Source: an uncultured Colwellia sp.
Lineage (GTDB): Bacteria > Pseudomonadota > Gammaproteobacteria > Enterobacterales > Alteromonadaceae
DNA: 64,000 nucleotides
Reading direction: 5' to 3'
Assembly: GCA_913020705.1 (NCBI GenBank)
Contig: CAJWBY010000001.1
Span: 44,900 to 108,899, forward strand
Part shown: positions 46,804 through 56,095 of the stretch, piece after piece
How the letters are laid out: each line of letters begins with the position of its first letter
Numbering within the stretch: position 1 is the stretch's first letter
Notes under the pieces: generated by a model
Database searches by the model: none
The model's input: the letters and a program-made list of their open reading frames with translations, nothing else
Told to the model about the DNA's origin: nothing
Program-made: the position numbers and the translations under genes

Positions 46804-46817
46804 GCTAATTATAATAA

Positions 46818-47603
46818 TTAAACGTCAGCACGCCATACTTTACGAACTATACCTTTCACCACTAATTCCGTAATAGCCTTCTCAATAGCTTGTTGCACAC
46901 AAACATGCATCGGCTCATTGTCACTATATCCACCTTCCATTTCAGCTAAACGTTTAAAACTGACATAACGGAAAAATCCAGCGCGCACTTCTTGGCTTAA
47001 CACTTTTTTACTCGTAGATACTGACACCAGAACTTGTCCGGTGCGAACGTCAACCGCACGCATATAAACGGTAATTTGATCTTCACGATAAAGCTCTGAC
47101 GCACCGATACCAAAATATTCTGCACCAAAGCCACCCGTTTTAGTATTAGAGTCATAACTAATTATGCCACCTTCAAGTAATATTTTAGCCGAAGTAAGTG
47201 GGGGGAGATCAATATTTTCTGTTGATTTGTCAGCTTGATTTGCTGCACGAGTTATTTTTCGTTCAGTTAATACATTCTGCAAACCTTCGCGCTCTACAGG
47301 TAAGAACCAGTCAGAGTCACTTAATGCCTGCATCAAAATAGACGTTGCTCCTTGTGTTACTGCGGTAGAGAATGAACTTACATTTGCTTGGGGCTTGTAC
47401 TGTCCTGTTTGGTCTCGATATGCATACACTGAAACCGCTATGGGACCTTTAGGTTTCGGTAGAGCTTTTAGTTCTTTAAAACTTTCTAGTGGCATCATCT
47501 TTGTTGCCAATGACTGCTTAGGAGGGAATAAATTACTCGCTGAATCCAATACACTACAGGCCGACAAAAGGCCAACTAGGGTCACGATTATAATTCTTTT
47601 CAT
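46818..47603 (-). CDS. csgG: Curli secretion channel lipoprotein CsgG
   Basis: CsgG forms the nonameric outer-membrane pore through which curlins leave the cell. Lipobox LLSAC gives acylated Cys16. Family blocks are ISVYAYRDQTGQYKPQ (as VSVYAYRDQTGQYK), STAVTQGATSILMQAL, WFLPVEREGLQNVLTERKI, ILLEGGIISYDSNTKTGG and FFRYVSFKRLAEMEGGY. At 261 residues it is slightly shorter than the E. coli protein. It starts 3 bases after the csgF stop. Confidence 0.97.
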   Translation of the reverse strand: MKRIIIVTLVGLLSACSVLDSASNLFPPKQSLATKMMPLESFKELKALPKPKGPIAVSVYAYRDQTGQYKPQANVSSFSTAVTQGATSILMQALSDSDWFLPVEREGLQNVLTERKITRAANQADKSTENIDLPPLTSAKILLEGGIISYDSNTKTGGFGAEYFGIGASELYREDQITVYMRAVDVRTGQVLVSVSTSKKVLSQEVRAGFFRYVSFKRLAEMEGGYSDNEPMHVCVQQAIEKAITELVVKGIVRKVWRADV

Positions 47604-47606
47604 TGG

Positions 47607-48023
47607 TTATCCAAACTTCGGTATTTCAATTATGGTCACTTTACCTGTCAGTAAATCAGTAATTTCTATCGTTATGGTGTCACTGTTAGCAGATAAAATA
47701 TCAATTTGATAATCGCCACTGAGAAATGTGGTATCTCCTTCATTATTGAACTCAGCATTCTCACCTAACACAGTGTCTTTATATTTGCTCACAATATCGC
47801 TGATTGTCGCCCGTTCGATAGCATCAGATATTTTTTCTTCAAAACTTTTTTTACTCTGAGGTGCTTTATTTTTATTTTGTGCTTGGGCTTTACTTAACAA
47901 AAAACTGCCGTTTAAAGCACTGCCCCCGAAACTAGGGTTAATTGGTGTATAAACTAACTCTGATCCCAACGCATAAGTGCTGAAGCTAAACTGAATGGCT
48001 AAAGCTAAAATTAATTTTTTCAT
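47607..48023 (-). CDS. csgF: Curli assembly protein CsgF
   Basis: CsgF extends the CsgG pore at the cell surface and couples secretion to nucleation. Signal peptide MKKLILALAIQFSFSTYALG, then the CsgG-binding N-terminus ELVYTPINPSFGGSALNGSF, the most conserved part of the family. The C-terminal part (TFLSGDYQIDILSANSDTITIEITD) is also typical. 138 residues. AAGGGAAG precedes the ATG. Confidence 0.95.
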   Translation of the reverse strand: MKKLILALAIQFSFSTYALGSELVYTPINPSFGGSALNGSFLLSKAQAQNKNKAPQSKKSFEEKISDAIERATISDIVSKYKDTVLGENAEFNNEGDTTFLSGDYQIDILSANSDTITIEITDLLTGKVTIIEIPKFG

Positions 48024-48040
48024 GGTTACTTCCCTTATTA

Positions 48041-48430
48041 CTAAAAACCATTCCCAACCATATCAATGTTATCTTGACTATATTGAGGCTGCGACATTGC
48101 TTCAATTAATATAAATATCGCTTGCTCTACTTTGTCTTTAACCGGTGATTGACGTCGTCCAAAGTGAGTGACATAAATGACACGGCTGTTAAGTACTAGA
48201 CTTAGCTTAGTACCAGCTCGCGGTAAAATTTGTTCAATTATTTGAACATTTATACCTTGTGTATTCGGAATATCATGCCATAACTGACTAAATTTAAAGT
48301 AGAAATCATGTCCTAAACGGCTCTTCGTATTATCAAGCAATAAACCACCTATTTCGACTTCGTTAGTCGCATGACTTGAAGGCGTAAATAATACGAAGAT
48401 GACCAACCAAGAACTTAATTTTTTAAACAT
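48041..48430 (-). CDS. csgE: Curli assembly/specificity factor CsgE
   Basis: CsgE is the periplasmic adaptor that delivers curlins to CsgG. Signal peptide MFKKLSSWLVIFVLFTPSSHA, then EIGGLLLDNTKSRLGHDFYFKF and IEQILPRAGTKLSLVLNSRVIY, the core of the family. The ATG at 48430 gives 129 residues; a GTG four codons upstream is possible. No clear ribosome site is seen. A hairpin separates it from the curlin gene. Confidence 0.93.
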   Translation of the reverse strand: MFKKLSSWLVIFVLFTPSSHATNEVEIGGLLLDNTKSRLGHDFYFKFSQLWHDIPNTQGINVQIIEQILPRAGTKLSLVLNSRVIYVTHFGRRQSPVKDKVEQAIFILIEAMSQPQYSQDNIDMVGNGF

Positions 48431-48445
48431 ATTAGGATACACAAA

Positions 48446-48464
48446 AAGGGGCCTGAGGCCCCTT
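48446..48464 (-). terminator. Terminator-like hairpin between the curlin gene and csgE
   Basis: AAGGGGCC and GGCCCCTT form an 8-bp GC-rich stem with a 3-base loop, and five T follow on the minus strand. It would end most transcripts after the curlin gene and let a fraction continue into csgEFG. Confidence 0.7.
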
Positions 48465-48488
48465 ATCCAAATTTAGATTAACAAATAA

Positions 48489-49943
48489 TTATTGCTGAAC
48501 AATTACTGCAGAATTCCAATCACCTACTTGGGTGATAGAAACTACGCCAGAATCACTGATAAAAGAACCTTCAACAACGTTACCATTACCCACTTGGCTT
48601 ATGTTGAAAGCAATATTAGCGCCACCGATAAGCATAGAACCACCATCAGCTCCATAGATTAAATTTTCATCACCTATTTGTTCAATACCAATTTCGTGAT
48701 TACTGCCTTCAACTAGAATATCTAATGAGTTCAATTCACCCGTTTGAGCAATATCAATAGTATTCGCATTACTATCAAGAATAGTACTTAACATAACCAC
48801 AGCATCGTTAGCAAAACCCGTTTGAGCAATAGCAATGTCGTTTTCACTTGTGGTTAACTCATTGTTGTCAGCTGAGGCTTCTAAGACAACAACATTTTCA
48901 TCGCCCGATTGCATTACGTCAATGTTATTATTATTGCCGTTAAAATTAACAACGTGACTCTCATTCAAACTACCTATTTGAACAGAAGTATATTCGTTAT
49001 CATTACCCAGAGCGCCAATATAACTGATGTTGCTATCGCCTACTTGAACATAATTGAAATCGTTTTCATCACCGATAACATCAAAAGTAGCACTATTTCC
49101 ATCACCCGTTTGCATAATGTCAGTTGTGTTAGCATTTCCAACATAAATACCAGATTCCGCGATATTATTATCACCTTCTTGGTCAATAGAAATTTCGTTT
49201 TCATCACCTTCAACTAAGGCAATAGTTACTTGATTTCGCGCGCCGTCTTGTTCTATTTCAAGTTCGTTTGCGTCACCTTCAATTCCTGAAACAGTAGAAA
49301 CGTTCCAGTAACCATCTTGAGTGCCTTCAACTGTATTACTGTCACCCGTTATAGTTGTGATATAAGTTTCGTTCCATTGACCATCTTGCACAATATCAAT
49401 AGTGTTGTCAGAACCAGTTAATTCACTATTAATAGCCCAATGACCACCATCACCTTGGTCAATTACAATTTCATTGCCGTCACCAACAACTTCATTAATT
49501 GCACGGTTACCAAACCCTAAATAACCTGCACCAAGTTGACTTACTTCAACAGAGTTATTGTCACCTGTTACGTTATTTTCGGTTTCGTTGATATCACCGT
49601 CTTGTTCAACGTAGAGCTCATTATTGTTGCCAAGAAACGTACCAACGGCTAAATTTTCAGCGCCTAATTGTGAAATTTCAGTTAAATTGCCTTCACCTAT
49701 TACAGTAAAACCTGCACCGTTCACATCACCTTCTTGAAAAATAGTTGTTTCATTACCTACATCTACACCTTCTGCAGAGGTTTGAGATAACACAATCACG
49801 TTGCCTAAGGCACTCGCCATTAGGTCTGATTGTATACTAGCAGCTTCAGTTTCAATTTTAGTATCTTCGCCAGCAAAAGCAGTTTGGTTTAGACCAAGTG
49901 CCATAACAACAGCGCAAGTGATTAATGATTTATTAAGTTTCAA
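48489..49943 (-). CDS. Very long curlin-repeat amyloid subunit
   Basis: A 484-residue secreted protein. Signal peptide MKLNKSLITCAVVMALGLNQTAFA, then 18 curlin-type repeats of about 22-27 residues, each with a Q-x-G-[DEA]-x-N pattern (EISQLGAENLAVG, IDIVQDGQWNETY, DIMQTGDGNSATF, SITQVGDWNSAV). CsgA and CsgB of E. coli have five repeats and about 150 residues. This protein is acidic, as marine proteins often are. No second curlin gene is in the locus, so it may serve as both major subunit and nucleator (inference). The start is a TTG with AAGGA six bases upstream. It is the first gene of the csgEFG transcript. Confidence 0.9.
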   Translation of the reverse strand: MKLNKSLITCAVVMALGLNQTAFAGEDTKIETEAASIQSDLMASALGNVIVLSQTSAEGVDVGNETTIFQEGDVNGAGFTVIGEGNLTEISQLGAENLAVGTFLGNNNELYVEQDGDINETENNVTGDNNSVEVSQLGAGYLGFGNRAINEVVGDGNEIVIDQGDGGHWAINSELTGSDNTIDIVQDGQWNETYITTITGDSNTVEGTQDGYWNVSTVSGIEGDANELEIEQDGARNQVTIALVEGDENEISIDQEGDNNIAESGIYVGNANTTDIMQTGDGNSATFDVIGDENDFNYVQVGDSNISYIGALGNDNEYTSVQIGSLNESHVVNFNGNNNNIDVMQSGDENVVVLEASADNNELTTSENDIAIAQTGFANDAVVMLSTILDSNANTIDIAQTGELNSLDILVEGSNHEIGIEQIGDENLIYGADGGSMLIGGANIAFNISQVGNGNVVEGSFISDSGVVSITQVGDWNSAVIVQQ

Positions 49944-50731
49944 AATATATCCTTATTTTTATTTTTTATTTTATGTGGGTAAACAATTAACTCACAAAGT
50001 TTATTAATGGATAAGAAGCTCGTCGTCTTACCTCTAATTGGCGTTTTGTATTCCCATAGTCTTTTTACAATAATTACGAATAGTATCAGTAGGATTTTTT
50101 CGATATTAATTTCAATAAGTTGCCCATAAGTACAGTTATATTTATCACTATACTCAACGAATCTTATCCATAAATTTAATTGATGACTCAATAAATTTCG
50201 CATCAACACCCAAAACGATCAAACCATGACAAATAAGCCCTTCGAATGGTTTTCCACTTCAAAACATAGAAACCTAAACAAAAATTCTATACGTTTAATT
50301 ACGTTGCGTTGAAAACTGTACGTTGTTTATTCATGAATAAATACCACCCTATTTTGTTATTAATTAAAACCTCTATCCTAACAAGTACTTAAATTAAAAA
50401 ACCAATAAAACCAAGGTTAAATAAAAGTAAATAAAAAGTTAACTAAGGAAAACTAATAAAAAAGGACTAGTTAACATACTCTACAAAAAACATTTAAAAA
50501 GTAGTAAAAAAGTAGTAAAAACAATAAAAAAGCACGACTAAAGTAATGAAAAAGTCGTGTTTGTTACATTTTAATAGTCACGACCATATTTTTATGATTA
50601 AAGTAATAAGGTTGCGTAAACCCATAGCAAAAAAAATTAGAGATAAAAGAATGCAGTCTAATCACTATCTTTAGGCTGAAAGTAATTTAATCAAAATATT
50701 AAAAATATACTAAACAAACATGGAGCAAAAC
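49944..50731. other. Gene-free divergent region upstream of the curlin and protease genes
   Basis: A 788-base, very AT-rich region. It contains short A-rich repeats (AAAAAGTAGTAAAAAAGTAG near 50508), the hairpin elements at 50533-50584 and one TTTGTTACAT motif shared with the csgD promoter. An open frame at 49940-50209 on the minus strand has no ribosome site or family and is probably chance. Confidence 0.5.
50533..50584 (+). promoter_or_regulatory. Three-part complementary elements, possible alternative hairpins
   Basis: CACGACT (50533-50539), AGTCGTG (50553-50559) and CACGAC (50579-50584): the middle element can pair with the first or the third, not both. This could be an attenuator in the protease leader; it lies 150-200 bases before the start codon. 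Confidence 0.3.
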
Positions 50732-53230
50732 ATGAAAGCAAAATTATCAGCGTTAACATTAGCGTTATTGCCTGTATTGGCGAATGCATCAATAGAACTA
50801 AGCTCAGAAAAAAGTCTTACTTATAAGTCAGACTCAGTTATTGTTGTATATAAAGATAGTGCGACAAAATTTGACCGTAAAGTTGCTCGTAGTATTGTGC
50901 GCGCTAAAATATCTGATTTAAATAGCGATGAAATCGATGATAGATATAAAAATTTGAAAAAAGGCCGTATGGCACAGTTTAAGCTGGACAATAATATTTC
51001 AGTTAAAGATGCATTAGCAAAATTACGTAAAAACTCTGCCGTTTTATATGCAGAACCTGATTATATCGTTCATGCAAGCGTAACTCCCGACGATACTAGC
51101 TTTGCTGACCTCTGGGGTATGAACAATACTGGTCAATCTGGTGGTGTTGCTGATGCAGATATCGACGCTCCAGAAGCATGGGATATTTCAACAGGTAGTC
51201 ATGATGTGATAATCGGTGTAATTGATACAGGTGTTGATCATACACATCCAGATTTAATGGCAAATATTTGGACAAACCCTGCAGAAATAGCAGGTGACGG
51301 TATCGATAACGATGGCAATGGTTTCATCGATGATATGCATGGTATCAATGCTATTACGAGTGCTGGTGACCCAATGGATGATCAAGGTCACGGTAGTCAT
51401 GTTTCAGGTACTATAGGCGCAGCTGGTAACAATGGTTTAGGTGTAGTTGGTGTTAATCATAATGTATCTATTATTGGTTGTAAGTTTCTTAGTGCATCTG
51501 GCTCAGGTAGCCTTTCTGACGCATTAACCTGTATTGATTACTTCGTTGATTTAAAAAATAATGGTATCAATGTGCGTGCAACAAATAACAGTTGGGGCGG
51601 CGGCGGATTCAGCCAAGCACTTTCTGACGCAATTACCTCTTCTGAAGAATCGAACATATTATTTGTCGCAGCAGCGGGTAACGATGCATACGATAACGAT
51701 GCACAAGCTAGCTACCCTTCTGGATATCCACAGGACTCAGTATTATCAGTAGCAAGTACAACGCGTACTGATAGCATGTCGAGTTTTTCACAATGGGGTT
51801 TAACCACTGTTGATTTAGGTGCACCGGGCTCAGATATATTATCAACAGTACCTGGTGGTGGTTATGCATCATACTCAGGGACTTCAATGGCTACGCCGCA
51901 TGTTACAGGTGCTGCAGCTTTAGCCTGGTCAGTTAACCCTGAACTAAGCGCTATTGAAATGAAAGAGCTATTAATGAGTTCTGGCGATGATAACGCAGCT
52001 CTTGCGGGGAAAACAGCCTCAGGTAAACGTCTAAATGTTAATAATGCGCTAAATGATGCCGATCCAACGCCAGGTTTTACCCTTGCGGCAACACCAGGTT
52101 CAAGCACAATTGAAGCCGGCGAAACTGCGGTATTTAGCTTTAATGTTGGTTCGGTTGCAGATTGGAACGGTGAAGTAAGCTTAACTTTAGATGGTTCACT
52201 CGCTGGTGCAACATTATCAACAGATACTGCAACGCCAGGTGCAACATTTGAACTTAGCGTGCCAACAACTGCTGTAACACAATGGGGTGAATATTCTTTT
52301 GTTGTAACCGGAACAAGTGATGAATTAGTTAAAACATCGACTGTTCGTTTAATGGTTAATCCACAAGGTTTGAACGAGTTTACTTACTCGAATGATACTG
52401 CTGTAGATATTCCAGATAATAATGCAGAAGGTATTACTTCAGTCATTAATGTGGCAGACGACCTTACCGTTTTTGCCTCTGATATTTATGTAAATATTAC
52501 TCACACTTGGATTGGCGATTTAACAGTAATGCTAACTTCTCCTTCTGGTACTTCTGCAGCATTGCATAGTGCATCAGGTGGTGGCGACGATAATATTGAT
52601 AGTACCTTTAGTTCTTCTGCTTTCAACGGCGAAGTAGCAACTGGAGATTGGACATTAAGTGTTGCTGATAATGCTGCTGCTGACACTGGCACATTAAACA
52701 ACTGGGTACTTACTATTACGGGTATTGGTGAAGCTTTACCAAGCGCACCAGAAGCTAGTTTTTCATATGAAGCTGATGGATTAACCGCTACGTTTACTGA
52801 TAGTAGTAGTGACAGAAATGACGATATGGTCAGCTGGGACTGGAACTTTGGTGACGGTGCTATGTCAAGCGATCAGAATCCTGTTCATACTTTTGCAGAA
52901 ACAGGCAACTATGACGTTACACTTACAGTAACTGATAGCGAAGGTTTAAGCAGCACTGAGACTATGATGGTAAGTGTTTCTTCTGTGTCTATTGAAGCTG
53001 CCGTTAAACGTGCGTATAAATCTCGTTTAGGTCGCTTACGTGTTGATATTACTTGGGAAGGTACTTCTGCTGATACAGTTGATATCTACCGCAATGGTGT
53101 GATGATTGACACTGTTGATAATGCAGGTATTTACCGTGACCGTGAACGTCGTGCAACAGGTAGCCAATTTATTTATCAAGTATGTGAATCATCATCAGCT
53201 TGTTCAAATGAAGTAACCGTTAACTTCTAA
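50732..53230 (+). CDS. Secreted S8 subtilisin-like serine protease with P-domain and PKD domain
   Basis: An 832-residue exported protease. Signal peptide MKAKLSALTLALLPVLANA; I9-like propeptide (about 35-105, SVIVVYKDSATKF...VLYAEPDYIVHA); catalytic domain with Asp165 (VIDTGVDHTHPDL), His220 (GHGSHVSGTIG) and Ser385 (GTSMATPHVTGAAAL); a P/proprotein-convertase domain (THTWIGDLTVMLTSPSGT...GDWTLSVADNA); a PKD domain (VSWDWNFGDGAMSSDQNPVHTF); and a fibronectin-like C-terminal domain. GGAG selects the ATG at 50732 over the ATG four codons upstream. It probably digests extracellular protein; proximity to the curli genes may be accidental. Confidence 0.95.
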   Translation: MKAKLSALTLALLPVLANASIELSSEKSLTYKSDSVIVVYKDSATKFDRKVARSIVRAKISDLNSDEIDDRYKNLKKGRMAQFKLDNNISVKDALAKLRKNSAVLYAEPDYIVHASVTPDDTSFADLWGMNNTGQSGGVADADIDAPEAWDISTGSHDVIIGVIDTGVDHTHPDLMANIWTNPAEIAGDGIDNDGNGFIDDMHGINAITSAGDPMDDQGHGSHVSGTIGAAGNNGLGVVGVNHNVSIIGCKFLSASGSGSLSDALTCIDYFVDLKNNGINVRATNNSWGGGGFSQALSDAITSSEESNILFVAAAGNDAYDNDAQASYPSGYPQDSVLSVASTTRTDSMSSFSQWGLTTVDLGAPGSDILSTVPGGGYASYSGTSMATPHVTGAAALAWSVNPELSAIEMKELLMSSGDDNAALAGKTASGKRLNVNNALNDADPTPGFTLAATPGSSTIEAGETAVFSFNVGSVADWNGEVSLTLDGSLAGATLSTDTATPGATFELSVPTTAVTQWGEYSFVVTGTSDELVKTSTVRLMVNPQGLNEFTYSNDTAVDIPDNNAEGITSVINVADDLTVFASDIYVNITHTWIGDLTVMLTSPSGTSAALHSASGGGDDNIDSTFSSSAFNGEVATGDWTLSVADNAAADTGTLNNWVLTITGIGEALPSAPEASFSYEADGLTATFTDSSSDRNDDMVSWDWNFGDGAMSSDQNPVHTFAETGNYDVTLTVTDSEGLSSTETMMVSVSSVSIEAAVKRAYKSRLGRLRVDITWEGTSADTVDIYRNGVMIDTVDNAGIYRDRERRATGSQFIYQVCESSSACSNEVTVNF

Positions 53231-53322
53231 ACTTAAATAAATAGAATGTTGGCAGGCAGTAAAAAGCCGGACATAAGATTCATACATTAAATTTAGATGA
53301 ATAATTTGTGTTCTCGCTAGAT

Positions 53323-53358
53323 AAAAATCCCTAACAATTAAAGTAGTTAGGGATTTTT
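53323..53358 (+). terminator. Protease gene terminator
   Basis: AAAAATCCCTAAC and GTTAGGGATTTTT form a 13-bp stem followed by T, 93 bases after the protease stop. Confidence 0.8.
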
Positions 53359-53404
53359 TATTGGGTGAAGTGTAAGAAAACCAGTAAATAATCAATAAAT
53401 TAAA

Positions 53405-53430
53405 AAATGACGTCTATTACATCGTCATTT
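53405..53430 (-). terminator. nhaA terminator
   Basis: AAATGACG and CGTCATTT are paired around a 10-base loop; six T follow on the minus strand, 21 bases after the nhaA stop. Confidence 0.7.
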
Positions 53431-53450
53431 AATTAATAAAAGTAACTTTA

Positions 53451-54623
53451 TTAAGGTAACTTTTTCACGGCTCGTTTTATCAATATATAACCTAAAACAC
53501 CTGAAATTAAAGACCCAATTACAATACCTAATCTATCTTGGAACAACGGACTCGCAGAGTTTTGCTCAAAAGCTAAAGACCCCACAAATAGACTCATCGT
53601 AAAACCGACACCACATAAAGCTGCAACACCGTATAATAAAGTCCAATTCACGTTATCAGGCATTTTTGCAAAACCGAATTTAATAGCGATGAAACAAAAA
53701 CCAAACACACCAAGTTGTTTACCTACAACTAAACCTAAAATAATACCTAAAGGAACTGGTGCCATAACCTGCTCAAGACCCACTCCAGAAAAACTTATAC
53801 CGGCATTTGCAAAAGCAAAAATTGGAAGAACAATAAAAGCAACTAATGTATGTAGATTATGTTCAAGCTCTTTTAATGGGGATGGTTGTCCAGGATTTCC
53901 TTTCATTGGAATAAAAAATGCAAGTACAACACCTGCAAGGGTTGCATGCACTCCCGATTTCAAAACCGCAACCCATAAAATAATACCTACAAATATATAA
54001 GGTGCTGTGCTCACGATCCCTCTTCGGTTAAAAGTAAAGAGCAACACTAGCATTACGGCAGAAACCGTTAACGATAACACTGATAACTGTTCAGTATAAA
54101 AAGCAGCAATAACAATTATTGCGCCTAAATCATCAAAAATAGCCAACGAGGTTAAGAAAACTTTTAATTGCAAAGGCACCTTCGTACCAATGATTGCCAA
54201 TATACCTAAAGCAAAAGCAATATCTGTTGCGGTAGGTATTGCCCAACCATTTAGCGCTACTGGATTGTCGTAGTTTAGAGCGGCATAACAAAGTGCCGGT
54301 ACTAACATGCCACCCACCGCGCCGATTGCGGGTAAAGTAACTTGCCCTGGTTTAGATAAATCACCTTCCAGAAACTCTCTCTTCAACTCTAAGCCAATCA
54401 AAAAGAAAAATAATGCCATTAAGCCATCGTTTATCCACAGCAGTAAAGGTTTGGCTATCTCAAAAGTGCCAACCGCAACCACAACGGGAATATCGAGGAG
54501 CAAATCGTACCAAGGTGATAAAGGCGAGTTAGCAATCACCATAGCAGCAACAGCTGTTAGCATTAAAATAATGCCGCTAGCTGCTTCTAACTTAAGAAAA
54601 TCTTGTATCATTTTTACAGGCAT
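53451..54623 (-). CDS. nhaA: Na+/H+ antiporter NhaA
   Basis: NhaA exchanges 2 H+ for 1 Na+ across the inner membrane and controls pH and sodium, fitting for a marine cell. The 390-residue protein has about 12 helices. The paired aspartates of the ion site are in LAIFDDLGAIIVIA, and IPTATDIAFALGILA and LFFFLIGLELKREFLEGDL are family blocks. AGGA selects the ATG at 54623; a longer frame to 54650 lacks a ribosome site. Confidence 0.97.
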   Translation of the reverse strand: MPVKMIQDFLKLEAASGIILMLTAVAAMVIANSPLSPWYDLLLDIPVVVAVGTFEIAKPLLLWINDGLMALFFFLIGLELKREFLEGDLSKPGQVTLPAIGAVGGMLVPALCYAALNYDNPVALNGWAIPTATDIAFALGILAIIGTKVPLQLKVFLTSLAIFDDLGAIIVIAAFYTEQLSVLSLTVSAVMLVLLFTFNRRGIVSTAPYIFVGIILWVAVLKSGVHATLAGVVLAFFIPMKGNPGQPSPLKELEHNLHTLVAFIVLPIFAFANAGISFSGVGLEQVMAPVPLGIILGLVVGKQLGVFGFCFIAIKFGFAKMPDNVNWTLLYGVAALCGVGFTMSLFVGSLAFEQNSASPLFQDRLGIVIGSLISGVLGYILIKRAVKKLP

Positions 54624-54878
54624 AAATTTCCTATTTCTTTTAAATACCAATAATTCACGACATAATATGTCGCAAAGCCAAATATAACAATAGATAGTTT
54701 ATATAAAAGTGTAATTGAAAATAGTAAATATGCATTAACTTTTATCAAGCTTAAAAATCAAGTGATAAATATTCGGAAAAATAATGTTTTTTCGACAATT
54801 ATTTGATTTTGCATATAATACATTGGTTAAAAACGGTATAGTTAACGTGTTATTTTATAAATAGAAGACTTACCCATT

Positions 54879-55349
54879 ATGAAGAAATTAGATGATATAG
54901 ATTTACGCATTTTAACCATATTATATCAGGATGCTGATATCACTAATAAAGAGTTGGCATCTCAAATAGGTGTTGCTCCTTCAACCTGTCTTGAACGCGT
55001 AAAGCGTATGAAAAACAAAAAAATAATAAATGGTGCCTACATTGACATTAATTTCAAGAGCTTAGGTGGAAATATAGAAGCAATTGCCGCTATTCGCTTA
55101 CAGCCCTATTCAGAAGATATCGTTAATAATCTGCGTGATGATTTACTTAAACTTCCTGAAATTGTTAGTTTGTACCATATGGGCGGTAGCTACGATTACT
55201 TTATTCATATGTCAGTGAAAGACAGTGAACATTTAAGACAATTTGTATTTAACGCTATCACTTCACGAGAAGAAGTTACGACTGTGGAAACATCATTAAT
55301 ATTTGAACACAGTCGAAGTGGAGTATTACCTAACTTTGATGGGGAGTAA
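54879..55349 (+). CDS. Lrp/AsnC family transcriptional regulator
   Basis: A 156-residue regulator: N-terminal HTH (LDDIDLRILTILYQDADITNKELASQIGVAPSTCLERVKRM) and C-terminal RAM ligand domain (PEIVSLYHMGGSYDYFIHMSVKD). Family members respond to amino acids as octamers. The ligand and targets are unknown; it does not adjoin a metabolic gene that would reveal them. nhaA is divergent to it. Confidence 0.92.
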   Translation: MKKLDDIDLRILTILYQDADITNKELASQIGVAPSTCLERVKRMKNKKIINGAYIDINFKSLGGNIEAIAAIRLQPYSEDIVNNLRDDLLKLPEIVSLYHMGGSYDYFIHMSVKDSEHLRQFVFNAITSREEVTTVETSLIFEHSRSGVLPNFDGE

Positions 55350-55356
55350 GTAACAA

Positions 55357-55385
55357 TGAGAGGAAAACCTATGTATTTCCTCTCA
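55357..55385. terminator. Hairpin between the Lrp/AsnC gene and the outer-membrane barrel gene
   Basis: TGAGAGGAAA and TTTCCTCTCA form perfect 10-bp arms with a 9-base loop between convergent genes. No long T tract follows. Confidence 0.5.
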
Positions 55386-55396
55386 ATCTTAAATAG

Positions 55397-55948
55397 CTAA
55401 AAGCGATAAGCAATAGAGAGTGAGCTGGACGCGGCAGTTACACCGTCTTTATTTGAATCAAAATAATCGGCATAATCCCCCACGGTTCTTAAACTTATCG
55501 ATAAATCTAATGATACTTGTGACCAATTATAACCAATTACGCCAGAAATCTGAGCACCTGTTATATTTTCAGTTATATTGTTATATTCAAGCGTTTCTTT
55601 ATAAAAACCTACACCACTATATACCTTGAAACCACGCGACTGCAGACCTTTTCCAAAATAAGCATTTACATCAAACCCTGTTAAATCGAAATACTCTCTT
55701 TTATCATGTTCAACTGAATAATATTGCCCACGTATTGCTACAAAATCATTAAAAACAAAAGCTGCTGAGAGGCTGTTTCCACCGAATTCATTTCGATCTT
55801 GACCATTATCAATAGCGACAGCATAACCTCCAATTCCAATTTCGAAGTTTTTCCCGTTGGTTTTAATAAAATTAGCAGAATATGCTAGATTCGAAATAAA
55901 GAGTATAAGTATATTGAAAGTAAGTGCGTTGAAAATTGAAATATTCAT
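55397..55948 (-). CDS. Outer-membrane beta-barrel protein
   Basis: A 183-residue protein with a signal peptide (ending near NLAYSA) and alternating beta-strand pattern; the chain ends in SLSIAYRF, with the terminal Phe that the BAM complex recognises. Strand segments such as NFEIGIGGYAVAI, AAFVFNDFVAIRGQYYSVE and GFDVNAYFGKGL suggest an eight-stranded OmpA/OmpX-like barrel. No specific function can be given. AGGA five bases upstream favours the ATG at 55948. Confidence 0.8.
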   Translation of the reverse strand: MNISIFNALTFNILILFISNLAYSANFIKTNGKNFEIGIGGYAVAIDNGQDRNEFGGNSLSAAFVFNDFVAIRGQYYSVEHDKREYFDLTGFDVNAYFGKGLQSRGFKVYSGVGFYKETLEYNNITENITGAQISGVIGYNWSQVSLDLSISLRTVGDYADYFDSNKDGVTAASSSLSIAYRF

Positions 55949-56095
55949 AAACATCCTGTAAGACTTTAGTTAGCCAAAATTTGGCGAGCACATCCTAACA
56001 GATAAAAAACATTTCAAATATCTAATTCATAAAATTGTTTAAAATTGAGTAATAAACATACAAAACATAGAGTTATAGATAGTTATCAAGAAAAA

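Noticed and set aside
49940..50209. 89-residue open frame upstream of the curlin gene
   Set aside because: It has no ribosome site, an odd composition and lies over the curlin promoter region.
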